Of a DNA stretch of 64,000 nt, positions 30,311 through 38,878 are shown piece by piece. The position numbers and the translations under genes were made by a program. Numbering within the stretch: the first letter of the stretch is position 1; each line of letters begins with the position of its first letter. The notes beneath the pieces were generated by a model, which was given only the letters and a program-made list of their open reading frames with translations, was not told where the DNA came from and made no database searches. This DNA comes from an uncultured Clostridia bacterium (GTDB lineage: Bacteria; Bacillota; Clostridia; Christensenellales; Borkfalkiaceae), in assembly GCA_947630325.1 (NCBI GenBank), contig CANRHB010000002.1, positions 81,002 through 145,001 on the forward strand, read 5' to 3'.

Positions 30311-31285
30311 TTATTTCTTCTTTTTCTTTTTGCCGATGCCGAGCACTTCGGCGAGTTTCTTTCCGAGGCCGATGTTGAGCGCCAAAAATACCACGCTGTA
30401 AACGGCCAGAGCGAGCGCCTGATACTGCGGAGAAACGGAGACGCCGAAAAACCCAATATCATAGCCGAACGTTCCCGAAAGCTGAGAAAGAAGGCTTTCA
30501 AGCGTCCCCACGGGGAGGCTCAAACCCTGCGCATAGGCGGAGAGTTCTAAAAGGGGCGTTCTCATAAAGGCGTAACGAAGAAGGGAGCAGGCATAGGTTC
30601 CGGGGATGAACCCGCAGATGCCCTGCACCCAATCGGGCATCATGCCGAGGGGCATGTACGCGCCGATCAGAAATCCCACCGCCGTGGAAAAGATCGCCAC
30701 GATGCTCGACATCGTCGCCTCCCGCTTGACGAAGGAGGCGATCAGCACCGTCATGAGCACGGTGGAGACGGTCGCAAACAAGAACACCGCAAGCACGGTA
30801 AGAACGTCCGCCGCAGTCAGCATAAATTCGCCGAGGCAGGCAAGATATACCCCGCAAACGAGCAAAAAGAGGAGCCCGATGACGGACGTCACAAGAAAGT
30901 TAAAGAGGAAATAACTTGCAACGAGCAGTTCTTTGGGCACAGGAGAGGAGGCGAAGTCGCGGTTGACGCCGTTTTGCTTATCCTCGACGAGGACATTGTT
31001 CGTCTGCAAGGAGACGGTGATCACGGAGAGCACCGAAATGCCCGCAAGCATCCACGAATCGACGAGCGTCCTCAGATAGGAATAGAGTTCCCCGGTCATC
31101 GTCACCCCTTCGGGAAGGTTGGCGGCGATCATCGAAAGTTCCATTCTCCTCAGGAAAAAGATATAGACCAAGAAGATGATCACGGGCACCATCAGAGTGT
31201 AAAACATTCTGATCTTGTTTCGGAAAAACACCAGCAGATGCCGCCGCGTTAGTTGGAGAAAGATGTGGAAATAGCGCGTTTTCAT
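30311..31285 (-). CDS. ABC-2 type transporter permease (second exporter)
   Basis: A 324-residue permease, paralogous to the one at 14003. It has an N-terminal membrane segment MFYTLMVPVIIFLVYIFFL, a large external loop, and a C-terminal bundle (LAGISVLSVITVSL, FLVTSVIGLLFLLVCGVYLAC, VLAVFLFATVSTVLMTVLI, FSTAVGFLIGAYMPLGMMPD, ALAVYSVVFLALNIGL). It ends in a run of six Lys (GIGKKKKKK). Its start overlaps the stop of the ATPase gene by 4 bp, so the two are translationally coupled. The GAYMPLG motif links it to the other permease. Confidence 0.93.
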   Translation of the reverse strand: MKTRYFHIFLQLTRRHLLVFFRNKIRMFYTLMVPVIIFLVYIFFLRRMELSMIAANLPEGVTMTGELYSYLRTLVDSWMLAGISVLSVITVSLQTNNVLVEDKQNGVNRDFASSPVPKELLVASYFLFNFLVTSVIGLLFLLVCGVYLACLGEFMLTAADVLTVLAVFLFATVSTVLMTVLIASFVKREATMSSIVAIFSTAVGFLIGAYMPLGMMPDWVQGICGFIPGTYACSLLRYAFMRTPLLELSAYAQGLSLPVGTLESLLSQLSGTFGYDIGFFGVSVSPQYQALALAVYSVVFLALNIGLGKKLAEVLGIGKKKKKK

Positions 31286-32217
31286 TCGTCCTCCGCCATC
31301 ACGATGCTTTTGCCCGTTACATTGAGGAACACGTCGTCCATGTTCCCCTTCAAGATCTCCACGTCGGTGAAATATTCATCATAGCGCAGGAGAAGTTCCT
31401 TTGCCGCCGCCGTGTCCTTGATGACGACGCTGTAAGCTCCCCTCTCCCCGTCGTAAGAAAAAGAGAGGTTTTCGGCACGGAGCAACTTCTCGAACGGTTC
31501 GCTCTTTTCGCGGTAGCAGAGCAGTTTGTCGCTTGAATAGGCGTTTTTGAGTTCGTTGGGGGTGCCGTGGGCGATGATGCTCCCCTTGTTCATGATGACG
31601 ACGTCCGTCGCCTTGTCCGCCTCTTCAAGATAGTGGGTGGTAAGAAAGACGGTCATGCCCGTCTCCGAACGGATGCGGTCGATGAGGGTCCACACCGAGA
31701 GGCGGGTCTTGGGATCGAGCCCCGTCGTCGGCTCGTCCAAAATGAGAAGGCGGGGGCGGTGCACCATGGCGCGGGCGATGTCCACCCGCCTCATCTGCCC
31801 TCCCGAGAGTTGCTTTACGGGGCGATCCAAAATGGGAGAAAGTTCCAAAAGGTCGACGATCTCCCCGATGTTCTTCTTCGCCTCCCCCTTGGAGAGGGAG
31901 TAAAAGGAGGTGCGTATTTCGAGGTTCTGCCTGACGGTAAGCTCTTTGTCGAGCACGCTCGTCTGGAACACCACGCCGAGTTCCCGCTTGATCGCAAAGG
32001 GATCCTCGTCGAGGTCGTACCCGCCCACATAGATCTTGCCGCCGTCCTTTTTGAGAATGGAGCAGATCATGTTGATGGTGGTGCTCTTTCCCGCGCCGTT
32101 TACCCCCAAAAAGGCGAACAGCACCCCCCTTTTCACGCAAAAAGAGATGCCGTTCACCGCACAGAGATCGCCGTATGATTTCGACAGATTTTCGATTTTT
32201 AAGGCAAGTTCGCTCAA
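31282..32217 (-). CDS. ABC transporter ATP-binding protein (second exporter)
   Basis: A 311-residue ATPase: LKIENLSKSYGDLCAVNG, Walker A FLGVNGAGKSTT, Q-loop VVFQTSVLD, signature LSGGQMRRVDIARAM, Walker B LLILDEPTTGLD, H-loop FLTTHYLEEADKA, and the C-terminal NMDDVFLNVTGK shared with the paralogue at 15145. I place the start at a TTG (32217) that overlaps the glycosyltransferase stop as TTGA, because the region upstream is the coding end of that gene and homologous NBDs begin here. An in-frame ATG 25 codons earlier is the alternative. Confidence 0.92.
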   Translation of the reverse strand: MSELALKIENLSKSYGDLCAVNGISFCVKRGVLFAFLGVNGAGKSTTINMICSILKKDGGKIYVGGYDLDEDPFAIKRELGVVFQTSVLDKELTVRQNLEIRTSFYSLSKGEAKKNIGEIVDLLELSPILDRPVKQLSGGQMRRVDIARAMVHRPRLLILDEPTTGLDPKTRLSVWTLIDRIRSETGMTVFLTTHYLEEADKATDVVIMNKGSIIAHGTPNELKNAYSSDKLLCYREKSEPFEKLLRAENLSFSYDGERGAYSVVIKDTAAAKELLLRYDEYFTDVEILKGNMDDVFLNVTGKSIVMAEDE

Positions 32218-33527
32218 TGTCCCGTCCCCGTATTGCGGTTGATCTTGACCCATTTCGGCTTGGAGAACAGCCCGAACGTCATCGTAATGCAATAAACAAC
32301 GGTAAAGGCGGGGAAGAGGAAGGCGCCCGAGAGCAATTCCCTGCGGCGTTTCGCCCCCATCTTTTTATAGTCGAGCAACACGAGCAAAAGCCCTTGGCAG
32401 ATGCCCGCGACCAAGAACAGCGCACCCAGACAGATGCCTACAATGGTAAGCAGTTGCCAGAGCCCGGGGCCCGAGAGCCCGACCGCCGCCGCGTCCGCCG
32501 CCGTAAAGATCCCCATTGCGCCGAGATAACTCACCGCATAGATATAGTATGCGGGAAGCCAGGTGCAAAGAAGAAGGCAGATGAAGATGAACGCATAGGT
32601 AAGGATCTGTTCGATAAAGGAGAAGCGGAGCTGTTTGATGGAATTCCAGCACATGCGCGGGGTAAAGCGGAACAAAAGCCGCGCATTTCCCGCCGCGATG
32701 CGCTTGTTGCGGTTCATCGTATCGCGGAAGGAGGAGGGAAGATCCTCATAGACGACGGCGTCCTCCACGAAATGGCACCTCTCCCCTTCGAGCATACGCT
32801 TGATATTGAATTCGGTGTCCTCCACGATGCTGACCGTATCGTACCCGCCGATTTTGCGGATGATCTCCATGTCCGTCATGGAGCCGGGGCCGTTGACGTG
32901 CGCGTCCATATGTAACCTCTCGCGGACGCGGGAGGAGAAACGGGAATCGAAAGTGTAGTAGAGCCCGCAGGCGCGGGTGAATTGGTTCTGCGTCATGTTG
33001 AGCGCAGACTCATAGGGACGGGCGATCCGCACCCCCGCGCAAAAGGCGTCGTTCATCAGCGAAAAGAAGTCGTCGTTGATGTGGTTGTCGGCGTCGAGGC
33101 GGATGGAAAAATCATACGGGATCCCCGTTGCAAGGATGCTTTCATAGCCGAATTTGAGCGCATAAGACACGATGTGCCGCTTGGGATCGGGGTCGTTGAG
33201 CACGAGCACCTTTGCGCCCGCCTCCTCCGCAAACTGCGCCGTCCTGTCCGTGCAGTTGTGGGCGATCACATAGACGTCGAACAATTCCTTGGGATAATTT
33301 TGCCGCTCGAACAGCCGCCGCACCGTGCCGCCGATGACGTCCTCTTCATTATGGGCGGGAATGACCACGCATATACGCTTTTTCACCTCGCTCTTTTTGA
33401 AGGTTTTCTTCGGCAGCCAAAAGAGGAACATATAGAGGAACTGCAAAATAAACGGGATCCCGATCAAGATCAACAGGACGTTATTGATCGTCGTAAGCAC
33501 ATTATAGAGTGTCACATGCCACGCCAT
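32214..33527 (-). CDS. Membrane glycosyltransferase, GT2 family
   Basis: A 437-residue processive-type glycosyltransferase. There is an N-terminal membrane segment (LLILIGIPFILQFLYMFLF), then a cytoplasmic GT-A domain (about 50-290) with CVVIPAHNEEDVIGGTVRRL, the metal motif DAD in IRLDADNHIND, the acceptor motif SIVEDTEFNIKR and RNKRIAAGNARLL in place of the QxxRW box. Four or so C-terminal membrane segments follow. It heads an operon with an ABC exporter, which suggests synthesis and export of a polysaccharide or glycolipid; the sugar is unknown. The GCGAGG ribosome site is weak, but the promoter is perfect. Confidence 0.92.
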   Translation of the reverse strand: MAWHVTLYNVLTTINNVLLILIGIPFILQFLYMFLFWLPKKTFKKSEVKKRICVVIPAHNEEDVIGGTVRRLFERQNYPKELFDVYVIAHNCTDRTAQFAEEAGAKVLVLNDPDPKRHIVSYALKFGYESILATGIPYDFSIRLDADNHINDDFFSLMNDAFCAGVRIARPYESALNMTQNQFTRACGLYYTFDSRFSSRVRERLHMDAHVNGPGSMTDMEIIRKIGGYDTVSIVEDTEFNIKRMLEGERCHFVEDAVVYEDLPSSFRDTMNRNKRIAAGNARLLFRFTPRMCWNSIKQLRFSFIEQILTYAFIFICLLLCTWLPAYYIYAVSYLGAMGIFTAADAAAVGLSGPGLWQLLTIVGICLGALFLVAGICQGLLLVLLDYKKMGAKRRRELLSGAFLFPAFTVVYCITMTFGLFSKPKWVKINRNTGTGH

Positions 33528-33571
33528 AGAAAAAACCTCGCATGAATGTAAAAAAAAGTATAAACAAGAAG

Positions 33572-33600
33572 ATTATAACAGGGATAGCCCGAGATGTCAA
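33572..33600 (-). promoter_or_regulatory. Promoter of the glycosyltransferase-ABC exporter operon
   Basis: Consensus TTGACA (33595-33600), 17 nt, TATAAT (33572-33577), with an extended TGT. The -35 abuts the stop codon of the upstream dehydrogenase gene. Confidence 0.93.
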
Positions 33601-34698
33601 CTACTTAGTGCGGAGAGAGCGAAGAAAGATACGGGCAAGTTCCCCCTCCGTCGGCTCGTAAGAAGATTTTCGAATGTTCTTTCCCGTGGCCGAACGCGCG
33701 GCAAAGGAGAGAAGGTCGCTTTTTGAAAACGCCTCGCGCTCCCCCAAAAGTTCATCGAGTGTCAAGGCGATCTCCTTGACAGACGCACCGCATGTCAAGG
33801 TAATTTCCTTGACAGCGGGAATGTCTTTCTCTTCGCAGAGGCGGAGCGTCTCGCCGAGGAGCAGTCCGTTCGCCCTGCCGTGGGCGATCCCCGCAAAATA
33901 GGTAAGCTGGTAGCCCATGCCGTGCACCGCCGTCGTGCCCGATTGCGCGATCGCCATTCCCGCAAGCGCGGAGGCGTACAGCAGATTGTCCCGCTCCTCC
34001 TCCGAAAGAGTTTTTACCGTCTTGGGAAGAAGGGGGTATAAAATGCGCAGGCTCTCCTTTGCAAGCGTGCGGGAGAGCGGGGTCGCTCTTTTCGAGAGCA
34101 AACTCTCCGCGGCGTGGGAAAAGGCGTCGAGCGCCGTGTTCACCGTGACGGCGCGGGGAAGGGAAAAGGTGTATTTGCCGTCCAAAAAGGCAAAACGGGG
34201 AAAGAGCGCGGGCGAAAAAATGCTCGTCTTTGTCTGCATTTCGTCGTCGGTAAGAATGGCATAGGGCGTGACCTCGCTCCCCGTGCCCGCCGTGGTGGGA
34301 ATATGCGCCATGGGAAGCGCGGAATTTCCATAGCCGCCCGAAAAGATCTCGCTGTCCGCGCGCTCTTCAACGGCAAGCAGGGCGATCGCCTTCGCCGCGT
34401 CCATGGGCGATCCGCCGCCGAGCCCGATGACAAAGTCCGCGCCGCACGCTTTGAGAAGGGCGATCCCCTCCCGCACGCACGCAACGGTGGGATTGGGCAA
34501 GACGCGGTCGAACAGGGTGGCGCACTGCCCGTTCTTGCCGAGTGCAGAGAGGACGTCCGCGAGGGAGCCGTTTGCTTGGGACGAGCGGCCCGTGACGATG
34601 AGCGCGTGACTGCCGAGCTCTTTGAGACGGCCGCCGTTGGCGGAAACGCAGTCCCTCCCGCAGAAAATTTCGGTGGGCATATAGTAGGAAAAGTTCAT
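33601..34698 (-). CDS. Iron-containing alcohol dehydrogenase
   Basis: A 365-residue group III (Fe-dependent) NAD(P)-linked dehydrogenase. The N-terminal Rossmann-like part has ADFVIGLGGGSPMDAAKAIA (the GGGSPxD nucleotide motif) and HIPTTAGTGSEVTPYAILTD. The C-terminal helical domain supplies the metal ligands in TALDAFSHAAES, TTAVHGMGYQL and AGIAHGRANG. The common HGxxNAxxLP box is altered to HGRANGLLLG. It is the expected length. The start overlaps the trmB stop by 4 bp (ATGA), so it is cotranscribed with trmB, a functionally unrelated gene. Substrate cannot be assigned. Confidence 0.93.
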   Translation of the reverse strand: MNFSYYMPTEIFCGRDCVSANGGRLKELGSHALIVTGRSSQANGSLADVLSALGKNGQCATLFDRVLPNPTVACVREGIALLKACGADFVIGLGGGSPMDAAKAIALLAVEERADSEIFSGGYGNSALPMAHIPTTAGTGSEVTPYAILTDDEMQTKTSIFSPALFPRFAFLDGKYTFSLPRAVTVNTALDAFSHAAESLLSKRATPLSRTLAKESLRILYPLLPKTVKTLSEEERDNLLYASALAGMAIAQSGTTAVHGMGYQLTYFAGIAHGRANGLLLGETLRLCEEKDIPAVKEITLTCGASVKEIALTLDELLGEREAFSKSDLLSFAARSATGKNIRKSSYEPTEGELARIFLRSLRTK

Positions 34699-35378
34699 TT
34701 TTTCTCCTTTCTCGCCACGGCGCGGAAAATGGGCATTCCCTTTTGGGAAAAATTGCGCTCATACTCGGTGACGATGTTTTCCCGTGCATATTCGCTGTGA
34801 TGAAGATCGCGCGTCACCTCCCCCACCGCAAAGCCGTATTCGCGGAATTTGGCAAGGGAGTAGTCGAAGAACTCTTCACTGTCGGTCTTTTGCACGATAC
34901 AGCCGCCCTCTTTCAAAAGAGAATCGTAAATGGGAAGAAATCGGGGAGAAGTAAGACGCTGTTTCTCTCTGCTCGTTTCGGGGAGCGGGGTGGAAAAGTT
35001 GAGGTAAATTTTTTCCACACTGTGCTCGGGCAGATAGCAGGGCAGGATCTCGGCGGGAACGTTGAGAAAGCGCACGTTGGGAATTCCTTCTTTGAGACAG
35101 TTTTCCATTGCCGTAAGAATGACGTTGGAGCAGACTTCCACGGCGAGATAATTTATATTGGAATTGCGGCGGGCAAGTTCGGTAATAAAGCCGCCGTTGC
35201 CGCAACCGATCTCGAGTTCCACAGGGTTCTCGTTGCCGAAAACGGCGGGATAGTCGAAAAGGGCGCGGTAATTTTCCGCCGCCTCCTTGAGATTGAGGCA
35301 GGGCCGCCCGCGGACGAGCAAAATCGTTCCGCAACGTTCCATGCGCGGCTCCAGATGCCGCTTTTTCCGCATACGCAT
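34695..35378 (-). CDS. trmB: tRNA (guanine-N7-)-methyltransferase TrmB, with a divergent catalytic motif
   Basis: A 227-residue Rossmann methyltransferase expected to make m7G46 in tRNA variable loops. SAM-binding motif I is VELEIGCGNGGFITELARR and the following acidic strand is NYLAVEVCSN. The characteristic motif IxxNFxDPWPKxRHxKRRL is recognisable but eroded: residues 127-142 read NFSTPLPETSREKQRL, with Asp to Thr, Trp to Leu and His to Arg. The rest, including TDSEEFFDYS and the C-terminal TEYERNFSQKGMPIF, is canonical. TAGGAG precedes the ATG by 8 nt. Either specificity has shifted or activity is reduced. Confidence 0.9.
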   Translation of the reverse strand: MRMRKKRHLEPRMERCGTILLVRGRPCLNLKEAAENYRALFDYPAVFGNENPVELEIGCGNGGFITELARRNSNINYLAVEVCSNVILTAMENCLKEGIPNVRFLNVPAEILPCYLPEHSVEKIYLNFSTPLPETSREKQRLTSPRFLPIYDSLLKEGGCIVQKTDSEEFFDYSLAKFREYGFAVGEVTRDLHHSEYARENIVTEYERNFSQKGMPIFRAVARKEKK

Positions 35379-35623
35379 ATAAAACTCCTATGACATTTAG
35401 GAATGGTGCCCCACCCCCTTAGTCCCCCTCCATTGGAGGGGGTTCTGTTGGCTCCTTGCTGTCCCTTTTAGAGAAAGTACCCGCGAAGCGGGGGAAAGGG
35501 TTTTTTACATACTCTCGGAAAACCCCTCAGCCGCGCGGGGCGCGACAGCTCCCCTATAAGGGGCGCCAAGTGGCACCCCGCTTCATAACCCCTTAAGAGG
35601 CGCAAGCAATAGTTTTTGTGAAC
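35379..35623. repeat. Intergenic dispersed repeats between dut and trmB
   Basis: Contains the C-rich CCCACCCCCTTAGTCC block (about 35410-35452) followed by the GGGACAGCAAGG...GCGCGACAG/GGGGCGCC family (about 35455-35575). No promoter for trmB is obvious, so it may be read from the dut promoter through these repeats. Confidence 0.7.
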
Positions 35624-36052
35624 CTATCTTCCTGTCGAGCCGAAGCCGCCCGCACCGCGAACGGTTTCGGAGAGCGTCTCCGTTTCGCAAAATTCGCAAA
35701 CGTAATAGGGCGCGACGACGAGCTGGGCGACCCGCTCCCCCTCTCCGATGACGCGGCGCTCCTTTCCGTGGTTGTGGATGGCGACCATGATCTCGCCGCG
35801 GTAGTCGCAGTCGATGACCCCCACCTTGTTGGCGGGCGCGAGGTCCTTTTTGCAGGCGAGCCCGCTCCGCGCATACACGAGCCCCACCGTACCCGCGGGC
35901 AGTTCCACCGCGACGCCCGTATGCACGAACACCGTCTCCCCCGCCTCCACCGCGTACTCCTCGCAGGAATAGAGGTCGGCTCCCGCAGAAAATTCGGAGC
36001 CGTAAGTGGGAAGTTTTGCCTTGCCGTTCAATTTTTTTACATTGACTTTCAT
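35624..36052 (-). CDS. dut: dUTP diphosphatase
   Basis: A 142-residue trimeric dUTPase that hydrolyses dUTP to dUMP and pyrophosphate, keeping uracil out of DNA and feeding dTMP synthesis. The five motifs are present: AGADLYS (I), YARSGLACKKDLAPANKVGV (II-III), IDCDYRGEIMVAIHNHG, RVAQLVVAPYY (IV) and the P-loop-like C-terminal tail RGAGGFGSTGR (V). The ATG at 36052 matches the family N-terminus (MKVNVKKLN). A consensus promoter ends only 6 nt before it, so the mRNA should be leaderless; no Shine-Dalgarno sequence is present. A longer frame upstream begins before the promoter and is rejected. Confidence 0.97.
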   Translation of the reverse strand: MKVNVKKLNGKAKLPTYGSEFSAGADLYSCEEYAVEAGETVFVHTGVAVELPAGTVGLVYARSGLACKKDLAPANKVGVIDCDYRGEIMVAIHNHGKERRVIGEGERVAQLVVAPYYVCEFCETETLSETVRGAGGFGSTGR

Positions 36053-36058
36053 ACATTT

Positions 36059-36087
36059 ATCATAATGTATCGGGAAAAATTTGTCAA
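36059..36087 (-). promoter_or_regulatory. dut promoter, predicting a leaderless mRNA
   Basis: TTGACA (36082-36087), 17 nt, TATGAT (36059-36064). The ATG follows the -10 after 6 nt. Confidence 0.85.
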
Positions 36088-36104
36088 GAAAAAAGCCCCT
36101 CCGC

Positions 36105-36618
36105 ATTTGGGAGAGACCGCGATTTGTTGAAGAGTTGGGTTGATACGTTACCCGCTCTTTTAATTACGTCACCCCGCCCGCACGTTCTATGTTGCCTAAG
36201 GGCGGCACGAGCGCAGGCGAAGTAGCTCTGTCGAAGGATGACTGCATTATAATAAGGACATTCCTCGACTACGCTCGGAATGACGTGATTTAGAATGGTG
36301 TTTCCGATTTGTCATTTCGACCAAGGGAGCGGAGCGACCGCATGGAGAAATCTCGCTTTATAAGAATAAGGGAGAGATGTCTCGACTGCGCTCGACATGA
36401 CATCGGGGAATAGGTTTGCGTATTCCACTTGCTGTCCCTAATTATGTCATTTCGACCAAGGGCGCGGAGCGACCGCGTGGAGAAATCTCGCTTTATTATA
36501 AAATCTCGCTTTATTATAATGCGGTAGAGATTTCTCGACACGCCTCGTTCCTCGGCGGCTCGAAATGACATTTGAGAATCATGTTGCGCATAAGAACCGC
36601 AGGTAGCCTACCCTTTTA
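36105..36618. repeat. Intergenic cluster of dispersed palindromic repeats
   Basis: No gene is seen. Three elements follow one another: GTCACCCCGCCCGCACGTTC to AATGACGTG (about 36168-36288), a complete GTCATTTCGACCAAGG...GACATGACAT element (about 36314-36403), and another at about 36446-36571 that contains an internal duplication of AAATCTCGCTTTATTATAA. Confidence 0.75.
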
Positions 36619-38697
36619 TTATTTTACGCTATATAAGAGATCGGTATAGGTGGGATAGGGCCAATAGTCGGAGGAGCAGAGTTTTTCCATGCCGTCCGAA
36701 AGGGCGCGCACCGCGTCCATATCGGGCACGATGACGTGCGCCATCTTCTGCGAAACGGGGCCCTCCCCTTCGGGCATTTCGGCAAGGTCCTGCTCCAACT
36801 TTTCCACCGCCTCGAAAAAGGCTTCGTTCATGGAAGAGAGTTTCTCCGCAAGCCGTAAATCGGCGCCCGTATTGAGTTTTTCGCTCACGGCGCGCTTGTT
36901 TTCGATGACGGCGCAGAGTTCGGCAATATAGCCGTTGACCGCGGGATAGATGTCCTGTTTCGCCATTTCCACCATGGTAAGCGCTTCGATGTTGATGCTC
37001 TTGATGTAATTTTCGAGCTGGATGTTCGCCCGCGCCACCACTTCGCGCTCGGTGTAGACGCCTTGTTTTACGAACACGTCGATGTTCTCCCGCTTGAAGA
37101 ATTCGGGCACGGCGTCGGCGGTCGTCTTGTTGTTGAGAAGTCCCCTCCGCACCGCCTCGGGCTCCCAATCGGGACCGTAACCGTTGTAGTTAAAGATGAT
37201 ACGGTAGTGCTTTTTGAGCAGATTTTCGGTGTATTCGCGGCAGGCGCGCCCGAAGTCGTTCACCCCCGCAAGGGCGTCCACCGCTTCGGAGAAGAGCTGT
37301 GCCACGATGGTGTTGAGCACGATGTTGGGGTCGGCGACGGAGGCCTGCGAACCGAGCATACGGAATTCGAACTTGTTGCCCGTAAACGCGAAGGGCGAGG
37401 TGCGGTTCCGATCCGTGGTGTCGATGGGGAAAATGGGCGAAGAAGGCACGCCGATGGAGCCGGGGATCGCCTTTTTGGGCACGTACTGCCTGCCGTTGAC
37501 GATGCTGTCGACAAGGGCGCCGAGCTGGTCGCCGAGGTAGACGGACAAAATGGCAGGCGGCGCCTCGTTTGCGCCCAATCTGTGATCGTTTCCCGCGGAG
37601 GCGACGCAGGCGCGCAGAATGCCCTGGTAGCGGTCCACCGCCGCGATGACGCAGGCGAGGACGAGCATGAAGCGGGGGTTGCTCTCGGGCGTTTCCCCGG
37701 GATCGAGCAGGTTGAGCCCCGTATCGGTGGAGAGGGACCAGTTGTTGTGCTTGCCCGAGCCGTTCACCCCCTCGAAGGGCTTTTCGTGCAACAGGCACAC
37801 GAGCCGGTGCCGCTTTGCCACCTTCTTCATGAGTTCCATGGTAAGCTGGTTGCCGTCCACCGCCACGTTGGTGGTGGTGAACACGGGGGCGAGTTCGTGC
37901 TGGGCGGGCGCGACTTCGTTGTGCTTCGTCTTGGCAAAGATGCCGTACTCCCAGAGGGTCTTGTCGAGGTCGCGCATAAAGTCGGAGATGCGCGTTTTGA
38001 GGACGCCGAAATAGTGGTCCTCGAGTTCCTGTCCTCGTGACGGCGGCGCGCCGAAAAGCGTCCTGCCCGTCAGGATGAGGTCCTTGCGCTTTAAGTACTC
38101 CTCCTCGTCGATGAGGAAGTATTCCTGCTCGGGCCCCACCGTGGTGGCGACCTTTTTGCATTCGATGCCGAACATCTTCAAGAGCCGCTTCGCCTGCGTG
38201 TCGAGGGCGGTCATCGACTTCAAAAGAGGGGCCTTTTTGTCGAGCGTCTCCCCCGTGTAGGAGACGAACACGGTGGGAATGTAGAGCGTCCCCTCCTTGA
38301 CGAATGCGGGAGAGGTGGGGTCCCACGCCGTGTAGCCGCGCGCCGCCGAAGTCGCCCGCGAACCGCCCGAGGGGAAGGAAGAGGCGTCGGGTTCGCCCAC
38401 GATGAGGCTCTTGCCCGTAAGCTGCATGATCACTTTGTCGCCGTCGGGTTCGATGAAACTGTCGTGCTTTTCCGCCGTAAGATTGGTAAGGGGCTGGAAC
38501 CAGTGGGTGTAGTGCGTCGCTCCCTTTTTGACCGCCCAATCCTTCATGGCATTGGCGACGGCGCTCGCAATGTTCGAATCGAGAGGTTCGCCCGCGTCGA
38601 TGGTCCTGCGCAGGGACTTATACACTTCTTTGGGCAACGAGTTCTTCATCACTTCGTCGCCGAAAACGTTGCTTCCGAAAAGTTCGGTTACGTCCAT
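36619..38697 (-). CDS. glnN: Glutamine synthetase type III
   Basis: A 692-residue GlnN-type enzyme that makes glutamine from glutamate, ammonia and ATP, the main ammonium assimilation step. Type III enzymes are this long (about 700) and form double-ring dodecamers. Visible are the FGSNVFGD N-terminus, THYTHWFQPLTNLTAEKHDSF region, GPEQEYFLID (metal Glu), NEVAPAQHELAPVF, the ATP/ammonium stretch NGSGKHNNWSLSTDTG, and LGANEAPPAILSVYLG. The ATG at 38697 has AAGGAG 7 nt upstream; an in-frame ATG 22 codons earlier lies before the transcription start. It is a single-gene unit with its own promoter. Confidence 0.97.
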   Translation of the reverse strand: MDVTELFGSNVFGDEVMKNSLPKEVYKSLRRTIDAGEPLDSNIASAVANAMKDWAVKKGATHYTHWFQPLTNLTAEKHDSFIEPDGDKVIMQLTGKSLIVGEPDASSFPSGGSRATSAARGYTAWDPTSPAFVKEGTLYIPTVFVSYTGETLDKKAPLLKSMTALDTQAKRLLKMFGIECKKVATTVGPEQEYFLIDEEEYLKRKDLILTGRTLFGAPPSRGQELEDHYFGVLKTRISDFMRDLDKTLWEYGIFAKTKHNEVAPAQHELAPVFTTTNVAVDGNQLTMELMKKVAKRHRLVCLLHEKPFEGVNGSGKHNNWSLSTDTGLNLLDPGETPESNPRFMLVLACVIAAVDRYQGILRACVASAGNDHRLGANEAPPAILSVYLGDQLGALVDSIVNGRQYVPKKAIPGSIGVPSSPIFPIDTTDRNRTSPFAFTGNKFEFRMLGSQASVADPNIVLNTIVAQLFSEAVDALAGVNDFGRACREYTENLLKKHYRIIFNYNGYGPDWEPEAVRRGLLNNKTTADAVPEFFKRENIDVFVKQGVYTEREVVARANIQLENYIKSINIEALTMVEMAKQDIYPAVNGYIAELCAVIENKRAVSEKLNTGADLRLAEKLSSMNEAFFEAVEKLEQDLAEMPEGEGPVSQKMAHVIVPDMDAVRALSDGMEKLCSSDYWPYPTYTDLLYSVK

Positions 38698-38739
38698 TTG
38701 CTTCTCCTTTGCTTCTATTTTATGCGCTTTATCGATACA

Positions 38740-38768
38740 ATTATAGTGATTCGGAGGGGGCAAGTCAA
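38740..38768 (-). promoter_or_regulatory. glnN promoter
   Basis: TTGACT (38763-38768), 17 nt, TATAAT (38740-38745). The leader of about 36 nt is too short for a glutamine riboswitch. Confidence 0.85.
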
Positions 38769-38840
38769 ATCTTTCGCCCTGTCATTCCTTTATAAGAAAT
38801 ATAAGCACAGCTTATAGCAACTTTGTCTTCCATAAGCCCG

Positions 38841-38871
38841 AAAAAAGGAGCGGATATCCCGCTCCTTTTTT
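38841..38871. terminator. Terminator of the second LRR lipoprotein
   Basis: Hairpin GGAGCGG/CCGCTCC flanked by A6 and T6 on both strands. It lies 8 bp after the minus-strand stop. Confidence 0.88.
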
Positions 38872-38878
38872 GTTCGTT

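Noticed and set aside
36053-36106. Longer dut reading frame starting 18 codons upstream
   Set aside because: Its first codons lie in and before the promoter -10/-35, and homologues start at MKVNVKKLN.
38698-38735. Glutamine riboswitch in front of glnN
   Set aside because: The predicted leader is only about 36 nt and has no recognisable aptamer.
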